Of a stretch of DNA of 64,000 bases, positions 56,421 through 64,000 are shown in pieces. Position 1 is the first letter of the stretch. Each line of letters opens with the position of its first letter. The position numbers and the translations under genes are program-made. The DNA lies in the NCBI RefSeq assembly GCF_018873765.1, contig NC_057923.1:58832593-58896592 (forward strand), written 5' to 3'. The notes below the pieces were generated by a model. It did not search any database and was not told where the DNA came from. It saw only the letters and a list, made by a program, of their open reading frames with translations. Origin of the DNA: Telopea speciosissima (lineage: Eukaryota > Streptophyta > Magnoliopsida > Proteales > Proteaceae).

Positions 56421-57197
56421 TCGCGTTCCTGGGGCGTGCCAAAATCATTCAAAAATCATGTCGAAGAGAGATGCCGATTTACAAAAGTAGTATACAGTTT
56501 TCTTTTAATACAACAGGAGTATACAGTTTTCTTTTTGGATTCCTACAAAATTGGTATGATTTCAAATTTCATGCGATGATTTCTATTTCCGAAATTGTTT
56601 TATTACAGTGAAATAAAAATCAAATGGAATAAAAATTCTGAAATGACTGAGGGATGATTTCTATTTTGAAATTTATTTTTTTATTTTTTTTTTGGTAAAA
56701 TAAAAAATTGTAATTGATTTCACTCTTGCTTTTTAATAAACACATGGTTAATTTGATGGGTAAAGCAATAATTTCATATTAAGAATAGAACACCACCCTT
56801 CTTCTCCTAATGGTCTCACCACCACCACCAGTACCTCTGCCACAACCCTTCTACCACCACCCCGCCACCATCACCACCACCACCATCTTCCCGACCCCGC
56901 CCCGTCCTCGCCACCCTCTTCCAAAGAAATAGAGAATCTATTCTCAAAAATTGAACTATCAAATGAATTTTTTATTCTTGACATATTTCAAATTGATACA
57001 ACCAATACAATTTCAATTTCTTGACCAAAAATCTCTTTGTTGACTATTTCATGAAATCAATCCAAAATTGAAATAGAAATAGAAATCATACCAAATTTGG
57101 ATGTCAAAGACAGATGCCAATTTACAAAAGTGGTATACAGTTTTCTTTCTGGATTCTTATTTTAATTGTTGTTCTCTCTGCTTCGGTAGAAAAAGCA
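56421..57197. other. Upstream region of the PPR gene
   Basis: 56421-56590 is the presumed leader/promoter; no clear TATA box. 56500-56520 duplicates GTATACAGTTTTCTTT, which recurs near 57133. 56810-56930 is a CCACCA-rich stretch. No other gene is seen. Confidence 0.4.
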
Positions 57198-57205
57198 CCT
57201 AGGAT

Positions 57206-58207
57206 TAGGGGTGTCAAACAGTCAGGTCAACCCAGTTCAATCGGGTTCAATTGGTTTCGATTTTTCAATATCGGATTAATACCAATCTAGATCGTTCATT
57301 TTCGAGATTGAACCACAACATGTAGTTTTGAGAGAAATTTCGATAAAAACACTTTAAATCATCTTTCCAAGTTAAACAAGTAAACAACCAGGAATAGGGA
57401 AATTGATTTGATATGTTTATTTTGTAACTAGAACAAAGAGGAATAAATTATAAGAGGAAGATAAATAATCTTTGAATTTCCCTTCAACCATGGTGAATGG
57501 GATCCCATTCACTACGGGAGATAGAGGGCGGAAAAGGGTGTCGGGAGAGTATTTTGAGAAGATATTAAAACCTAGGATGTGAATTCTATAATGGTAGCTT
57601 TCCATTTATCGGGCGGTGGTGCGAAACTTATTAATCCGATAAATAATAGTAAAATTAATGAATAAATAGAGTTTGTAGCTGAAATCATTATTACAAATCA
57701 AATCATTGTTTTTTGTTGTAAAGGGAAGATAACTAATATTAAAATAGATGGATAAATTAATAAGTGAGAAGATGACTAATATTGAAATCACAAAATGAAC
57801 CATACTCTCAACCCAAAAAAAAAAAAAATGAACCTTACTATTAAATCATTCATTTAACTATCCAACTAATTATGTATAGTGAACAAGAGTATTAATGGAA
57901 ACATTGTTACAAATCAGTTCCCTTATTCATAACCGCATACTCATTGATTTGTAACAATTCCACTTACAATGAGAAATCTTCTCACTAATAATGAAATCAA
58001 TGGATAATCAATTCATCTATTCATGACCTTATACTCAATGTTTTTTTTATCGGTCTTGTTTGGTTCAGTTTTCAATTTGGATATTAATCGGTTTGATGTG
58101 GTCTGATTTTCATACTCCAGTCCAAAACAAGTCCGATAAGGATCAATTCAGATCGATCCATTTCTTTTATCGATTTTATCAATTCAGACCAAGTTTTTAC
58201 ACCCCGA
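57206..58207. mobile_element. hAT-type element with nested MITE
   Basis: It starts TAGGGGTGTCAAAC and ends TTTTTACACCCCGA (inverted). The 8-bp flanks CCTAGGAT (57198-57205) and CCTAGGAA (58208-58215) match 7/8. About 1 kb without a transposase. A family B MITE is inserted inside at 57469-57637. Confidence 0.8.
57469..57637. mobile_element. Mutator-type MITE, family B (nested)
   Basis: Perfect 9-bp duplication GATAAATAA at 57460-57468 and 57638-57646. The interior matches family B (TTCCCTTCAACCATGGTGAA, GGGATCCCATTCAC). It must have arrived after the hAT element that contains it. Confidence 0.88.
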
Positions 58208-58591
58208 CCTAGGAATAATGAAGATGAGGAAAATTAAATATCATACAATAATCAAATTGTAATTTGAACTCGGTAAAATTAAAGGGGAGTTTCTTATTGA
58301 GAGCCCTCATGGTATTTAATAAGTTGTAACATTATTATTTTTGATATTCCAATACAATACATTTTTTTTCCAGTGAAAGTAATAGTATCATTTCACATGT
58401 GCACTCAAAAATGTGTATTGTCTGACTAAAAGAAATTGAGAGCACGGAGTTGTCAAGTTCTAGATTTTTTATTTTTTTGGGGGGGGATAAGGCTATCAAA
58501 TACTAGATAAACCTATAGAGATGTCATTCAAACTCCCAAATGATTACTATCCAACAGAAGACCTTACCCCTTCCCCCCCCCCCCCCTACCA

Positions 58592-58770
58592 CCGAATTTT
58601 TTTCCTGTCATGTTCCCTACTCGGTACAGTGGTCCAGCTCCACTCACGAGGAGGCGAAAATAACGTTTTAACTTTCCTCGATAGGGAGTTAGATTTTCAT
58701 TTCCGGCCCAACCCCTATGAGTAGAACTGGACCACTGTACCAGATAGGGAACAGGAGACGATAATGATAA
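58592..58770. mobile_element. Foldback MITE, family C
   Basis: The arms TGTTCCCTACTCGGTACAG and GGTCCAGCTC pair with GAACTGGACC and CTGTACCAGATAGGGAACA. Same family as 5770-5935 (shared GAATTTTTTTC lead-in). Adjacent poly-C runs make the exact ends uncertain. Confidence 0.65.
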
Positions 58771-59003
58771 CTCCCCCCCCCCCCCCCCCAAAAAAAAAAA
58801 AAAACATCAAAAGAAAACAAAACGAGAGGGGCTAACTGTACACCTGAACGGAGAATTTCTTTATTGTTTTATTTTTTCCCTCTTTAAACGGTTAAACCCC
58901 AATAATAATAATAATCAGTGGCAGATGTTGCCTGTGGCTTCATGGGCCCACCACACACCAAGAGATGCTTATCTGGTGTTCTGTGTTCACATGTTGAGAG
59001 TGT

Positions 59004-59126
59004 GTTTGGTATGCATTATCAGATAGATTATGATCTAAACTACATTCTAAAACGTGATTTTTCTCCATTTTCTCATTTTAGAATGTATTCTAGACCCATA
59101 ATCTATTCTAAGAATACATAACAAAC
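59004..59126. mobile_element. Foldback MITE with GTTTGGTATGCAT ends
   Basis: The left end GTTTGGTATGCATTATCAGA and the reverse of the right end (TTCTAAGAATACATAACAAAC) pair along nearly the whole length, with CATTCTAAAACG/TTTTAGAATG in the centre. Superfamily not assigned. Confidence 0.7.
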
Positions 59127-60074
59127 ATAGCCTAAAGTTTTAGTCTAATCAAAATATAAACCTTTGAAGATTTAGGAAAACCATTGTTCAAAGTGGAATT
59201 GGATCTGATTCAACCAAAATCAATTGGGAATCAGCCTGAACCTAAGAAATCGGGTACGAATAGGGCTATTCAAATTGGTTGTAATTAGAATGGGAATCGG
59301 TTGAAATTAGTCGATTAGAATCTGCCAAAATTGGAATCAGAGTTGAAATTGACCCATTCTGATCCGATTCAACTAGGTTTGATCCCTCAAATCATGAGGA
59401 CAACCAAGACGGTGCTTACCCGTGTTTCAAGAATTAGGATCGAATTGGCAGATCCGGCCCATCCGGTTGGGCTACGCCATTAAAACACCAACTCCGGGGC
59501 CAATCCGACCGATGCAGGCTGATTGACCAAAATCGGTCATGAACGATCCAGATCCCAATTGCTTGTTTTTAAACCCTAATGTTTGCCATACACGACAATA
59601 GAGAGGGTTTATGGCAATACAAAGATTAATAAATTGGAGTAATTCTCTCAACTTAGTTTGCTTAATTCTGATTGGTAACAACCCGTTCCCAATTCCATGA
59701 TTCCTGGTGGAAGTGATTTTTTCTTATTCCTTGATTTTTGAGAGCAAGATTGTCACTTGGTAAACATTGATAAAATTATTCCGGAATAGACTCAGAACAG
59801 AAGTAGCGTTTGGAATGCAATTGCAGAATCACGTTAATTACTTGTCACTGAAGAATTACGAGCCATTTTAATGGGAAATTACCATTTTTTTAAAACACTA
59901 ATTTTGTAAAAAAAAAATTGTCATTAACAAATAACAATTATCCAATTACAGTAACAATTTGTTTTTCTTGGGTAAACATTACACTCACATTTGAGAGGAC
60001 TAATAAAATCTTGGCCTTTGCGTACCAAACGTTAAATAATTCTGATAATTTCATTGTATCATTGTATTACTTGG

Positions 60075-60235
60075 CAGACCCAAAAATAGGCATACTCTGT
60101 AGTACCGACGAGGTGGTAATGCACATCCGACAGCACAGCAAAGGTCAGGTGGCACACATGGCACACATGGCCTCTGCTGTGCCGCCGAAGGTGCACTGCC
60201 GCCCCACCAGTACTGCAAAGGATTTTAATACCATC
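60075..60235. mobile_element. Foldback MITE (GC-rich)
   Basis: AGTACCGACGAGGTGG and GACAGCACAGCAAAGG pair with CCTCTGCTGTGCCGCC and CCACCAGTACT. A tandem GGCACACATG lies at the hinge. No coding signal. Confidence 0.6.
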
Positions 60236-60530
60236 TATCATTCACTTCACTTGTCATATAAATAACGAAGCTGAGTCAATAGAAAAACCCATATACGCTC
60301 ATGGAGACTGAATCCACAATAATGGTTTAATAGAGTCTGATCAGCTTGAACTTTGTGATGCATATGTCAGGTGACCACATGCTCATTGACACATTTATAT
60401 GTATCAACTCCTCGCACTACATTATCAACTGATTCATCCACCCACATGAATGCCCCTGGATGTCTCGCCCATCAAGTTGGTGGGTATTATTTGGGATATT
60501 TCCTTCGGCATCACCATCTCCAGGTATATC

Positions 60531-60975
60531 TAGGAATGTAAATAGATATTCGAAAATCCGAATTCGATCCGCATCTGTATTCGTTTAGGGACATTCGTAT
60601 TTGTTTAGAGATATCCAGAAAAAAAATCTGAATACTTCGATAAAAATCCATCCAAAAATTTTTTTTAAATACTTAATAATAAAAAATTAAGTAAATAATG
60701 ATCTTGAGGGTTTTTGAAGAATCAACAAGTTCTAGAATATGAGGAAAAGAAAATCATAACCTAAGAGATGGATTGAGAGTGAATTGTATAGACTAGGTGG
60801 AGGAAGATCCCGGATTACACAAGGCAGAGATGTAAACGGATGGTCAAAATCCAAATTCAATCCGTATTCGAATCCATCTGAATCCGTTTAGAGGTATCCG
60901 TATTTGGCCAAGGAATATCCGGATCCGATCACATCCGATCCATATCCGAGCCAAATCCGACCCAAGAGGTCTACT
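60531..60975. mobile_element. hAT-type element, second copy of the ATCCGAAT family
   Basis: Co-linear with 39840-40274 (shared AAGTAAATAATGATCTTGAG, GGATTGAGAGTGAATTGTAT, CACATCCGATCC). The right end is degraded and no target duplication is evident, so this is the older or damaged copy. Confidence 0.7.
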
Positions 60976-60999
60976 GGGTTTGCCGACTCCGCATCATTG

Positions 61000-61940
61000 T
61001 TTGTAGTTGCCAATTTATCTAATGTTTTTAATGAATTACACTTCCATCAATAAGAAAGAAAGAAATGCTCATGGACATAGAGTACTGATACAACCACATA
61101 ACCCAATACAAACTAGGGAGGCAATAGAATTTCTGACATGAAATTGATCAAAATATATATAGCCAATCGTCTTTCCAACTATTCAATTCTCTAACCAAAT
61201 CAGAAGCATACCAGTTGCAGAAATGGAGAAGAAAAAGGAAGAAATTCCATCATTCTAGGCTACCTAAATCTCAAGGCAAATTTGTAACATTCACAATCCC
61301 CTACAGCCCTATTAGCTTTTGAACAAACTCATCTTCAACCATAGCATAACAGCTGCAAGCAACCCTTGTAGGTACAGAAGCTAATACAATTAGTTAAAAA
61401 AATGTATTACATAACAAGACATCACAAGTTCTAAAAAGAAAAATTAGGAACATAAAACACAATCAACCTTGGTGAGCGATCTTCTCAATGTATCTTCTTC
61501 TTGTCAGCATCAGTATATAGGATGTTATTCAACTAAGACTTGTCCAAAGTGCCAAGTACATTAACTACAGTAGGAAGACATTAATAACTGAACCCTTCTA
61601 TGCAATTGTCCTCGATGTAATCCAGGGGAAGATCACTAAAATACAAAGGCATGGAGCTGACCAATTTTATGGTACATCAGGGGACAACTCTCGAGTGAGA
61701 ATCATCATTCATTGAAAGCTGCTGAATGATCAGACCTTAGGATAGTCAGACTTCCTATCTTCAATCAGGTGAGGCTTCAGATCAGTCTTTTAGCGAATGA
61801 AAAAAATCCCTAGCCTTCTAAGATAGTGATATGACATCCCTTTATAATTAATCCCATTTATTGCAATTCAAATTCATGGAGGACGTGATTAGGGAATGCC
61901 AGTGACTATGATATCCATCCACTTGATAAACCACCACTGA
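61000..61940 (-). other. 3' flank of the RecA gene
   Basis: No separate gene. 61700-61940 is probably the 3' untranslated region; no unambiguous polyadenylation signal could be assigned. The rest is AT-rich intergenic sequence. Confidence 0.4.
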
Positions 61941-63410
61941 TTATTTTGTGTTCCCAAACAACTGGCTTCTTAAGATTGCAACCACCTTATCTAAGGTTCC
62001 ATCATTTTCAGCTAGATACCGTTCAGCTTCCTGCTTATTCTTGAGAATCTCCCCTTCTATGCAGTAACTGTTGCCTTCTTTCAAGATCACTCCATGTTGA
62101 CAAGCCATGTCCAGAACCTCTGATTCACAACAAATGCCTCTTCCAAAAATTATCTCCAAATCAGCCTTCTTCATTGCAGGTGCCAGCTTATTTTTCTCCA
62201 CTTGCACGGAAACACCAATACCAGTAATCTAGTTAAAAGAAACACATTAGAAAAGAAAAGGAAAAAAGAGGGGGGGGGGGGTTCAAGGACTCAAGAGCAA
62301 CATTTAGGTACTGAAGTGAACAATTAGAAAAGATAAAACTGAATCAAATATAATAAAAATGTAAGGAGATCTACATTTTTCACCGTACCTATATTCAAGT
62401 AGGACAGTTTTTTACTAGCAACCTACTAAAGCCAAACATAGATGGACTACAGGTCCAAAAAGGAATTGGGACAAATACTTCATGCAAAATGTTAGGTAAT
62501 GTCTCTCTCAGAAGCTTCGAAGTACTACATGGAACCCTATCAAGCTGTAAGCCTATAACTAATAGTTTTAAACCAGATCTCCATGATTTTGCTCATTTTT
62601 AATCCCTATGTAGGTGCCATGGTCAGTTAATTTCACTTTCTACTTTGTTACTACATCTGATTTAAGTGATTTCATAATCTAAAACCTGAATCTAATTCCA
62701 CCCATACCTTATTTCTGATCTAAACCAGCTCTAGGTTATTGCAGTAGGGAAATGCTAGCCCAACATGCGCGTATTATGATGATAGCATGGATTCCAGCCA
62801 TATGGCAAGCTCATCCCTGCATTTCAATGGCCCACTGTATGGCTGAAATCTGAACTGTCATCATATTACATGCATATTGAGATAGCACTCCATTATACGA
62901 GTTCTAATCCATATACCTATGTAGTTGGGCCCATTACCCACAGGCTCTCAAATTGCTGCATCACAAATATATTATGAGAAGCGAAAGCACAAACCCAACA
63001 ATGAATCTATCAACAAACCTAACTCCTATACTACAAATCTTAGAAGCTTTACCTCATTCTCATTTTTTAGCAGTCCTCTTCTCAAAATTCTCAGCCGTAC
63101 TGCTGAATAGAACTTGAGGGCATTTCCACCACAACTAACCTCATTTGTACGCCCAAAACCCTGACATGATTTTAAATTTGATCTAACCTGGACAGGAGAG
63201 AGGAACACAGCCATTTCAGCAACTGACGGAGTTTAGAAAAGTCAGAAAAGATTGTCATTCTACCTGATTAATGAAAATAAGAAGTGTTTGAGATTGAACT
63301 ATTGAGGACTGAATTTTTCTCAGTGCTTGGTTCATCAACCGTGATTGTACATCTGGGAGGTTAATATCCATCAAAACATCAAGTTCACATTGGGGAACAA
63401 GGGCTGCCAC
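61941..63410 (-). CDS. RECA3: RecA homologue, organellar (RECA3-like), last three exons
   Basis: Exons 63264-63410, 63053-63187 and 61941-62228 are all phase 0 with GT-AG borders and give 189 C-terminal residues. In order: [20 protein letters not shown]; a [20 protein letters not shown] strand and [14 protein letters not shown] (loop L2 region); [15 protein letters not shown], the classic RecA motif; then [20 protein letters not shown] and [20 protein letters not shown]. It ends [10 protein letters not shown] without the acidic tail of bacterial RecA. The tailless C-terminus and KNKLAP fit mitochondrial RECA3 better than chloroplast RECA1, from memory of the family. The ATPase Walker A exon lies beyond the right edge. 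Known role: homologous recombination and suppression of ectopic recombination in mitochondrial DNA. Confidence 0.85.
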
Positions 63411-63785
63411 CTGTCAAGATCATACATACAGAATGTCATGCAAACATGTAGCATAAAGATCTCCAAAAAAAAAAAAGAGTGATTGAAAGAGGTATAGAGG
63501 TAGGGCTTTACATGTCAAAGCATTTATGAGGCTTGAGAAGGATTGAACAAGTAAAACAGAATACAACAGGAGATCTGGTGTATGACAGGTTTTGGAAACC
63601 TAGAAAATTATCTTAACTGAAAGATAGGAAGACTGGGAAGGGTATTCAACTCATATATCTCAGCACACATGCAGAATTCTTAACAAGTACAGCCATAAAT
63701 TAAAAAACAAACAAATTATATGCGCAGAATTTCATGCAATGTATGCAAAGGAGAATTTAATAAAAGAAACATAATAGATCAATAC

Positions 63786-64000
63786 TGTTGTAATATGGGT
63801 GTAAGGGTAGAATTGTCCTTGGAGTTTCTCTAGTGTTTGCCCTAGGGGCACTATGTACTTGTACCTCATCTTACTCTATTACAAATAAAGCCTGGCTGGT
63901 GTCTCATTGAAACAATTCATATTTCTCCAAACAACATGGTATCAGAGCTTGGGATCCAAACCCTGATATATCTTAAGCCTCTCCCCTCTACTTCTCGGTT
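63786..64000 (+). mobile_element. Copia-type element: short 5' LTR and primer site (continues off the window)
   Basis: An LTR of about 148 bp (63786-63933) starts TGTTGTAATATGGG and ends TCTCCAAACA. The TGGTATCAGAGC primer-binding site (initiator tRNA-Met) follows at 63937-63948. The short LTR and spacing are typical of copia or TRIM elements. It is inserted within the RecA gene, in the intron before the 63410 exon unless that intron ends sooner. Confidence 0.8.

Larger units (their letters stand above)
58210..61000. other. Intergenic, foldback-rich
   Basis: Apart from the elements listed separately (58592, 59004, 60075, 60531) there is no recognisable gene. 59190-59480 is rich in GAATCGG/GGAATC motifs resembling decayed hAT subterminal repeats. 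58918-58990 is ordinary sequence. Confidence 0.4.

Overview
This is a nuclear window from a flowering plant. The evidence is GT-AG introns, plant-only families (DYW-class PPR protein, plant-type GH17 beta-1,3-glucanases, an inositol transporter first exon, an organellar RecA), initiator-Met-primed LTR retrotransposons, tRNA-derived SINEs and many Mutator/hAT miniature elements. I cannot name the species. The window is gene-poor and transposon-rich. Every protein gene I can support lies on the minus strand.

Layout. 1-1.8 kb: the 5' end of an inositol transporter gene, which runs off the left edge. 2.27-5.37 kb: a Mutator-like element with ~360-bp inverted repeats and a perfect 9-bp target duplication, carrying a LINE RNase H fragment. 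6.06-8.14 kb: a LINE that kept ORF1 but lost ORF2 (HAL1-like). 8.77-9.27 kb: a hAT miniature element. 9.99-10.14 kb: a SINE. 11.55-20.50 kb: a young Ty3/gypsy-type element with two ~3.3-kb LTRs and a 2.3-kb gutted interior. 20.6-22.0 kb: a degenerate long-inverted-repeat element. 22.08-22.68 kb: a Lys/Glu-rich protein gene.

25-48 kb is a beta-1,3-glucanase (GH17) cluster. Gene 1 (25360-27202) and gene 2 (35490-36629) are intact two-exon secreted enzymes. Gene 3 (44687-45833) lacks its signal-peptide exon and carries a 194-bp insertion that looks exactly like a newly gained intron. Genes 2 and 3 belong to two copies of a larger block (about 35.3-42.6 kb and 44.6-48.0 kb). Comparing the two copies exposes empty sites for a solo LTR, a SINE and a Mutator MITE. 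Between genes 1 and 2 lie a decayed copia element, copia-like LTR pieces in opposite orientation, and a Pack-MULE-like element that captured the first exon of an eIFiso4G-like gene.

48-53.7 kb has no gene I recognise. 53.74-56.42 kb encodes a complete 834-residue DYW-type PPR protein (organelle RNA editing). 56.4-61 kb is nested MITE/hAT material. 61.94-63.41 kb holds the last three exons of a RecA homologue resembling mitochondrial RECA3; a copia element begins at 63.79 kb and both run off the right edge.

Functionally the genes are unrelated neighbours (sugar-alcohol transport, cell-wall/defence glucanases, organelle RNA editing, organelle DNA recombination). The coherent story is the glucanase cluster and its remodelling by transposons. 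The most notable signal is the apparent gain of a spliceosomal intron in glucanase gene 3, where a duplicated AGGTAT target supplies both splice sites.
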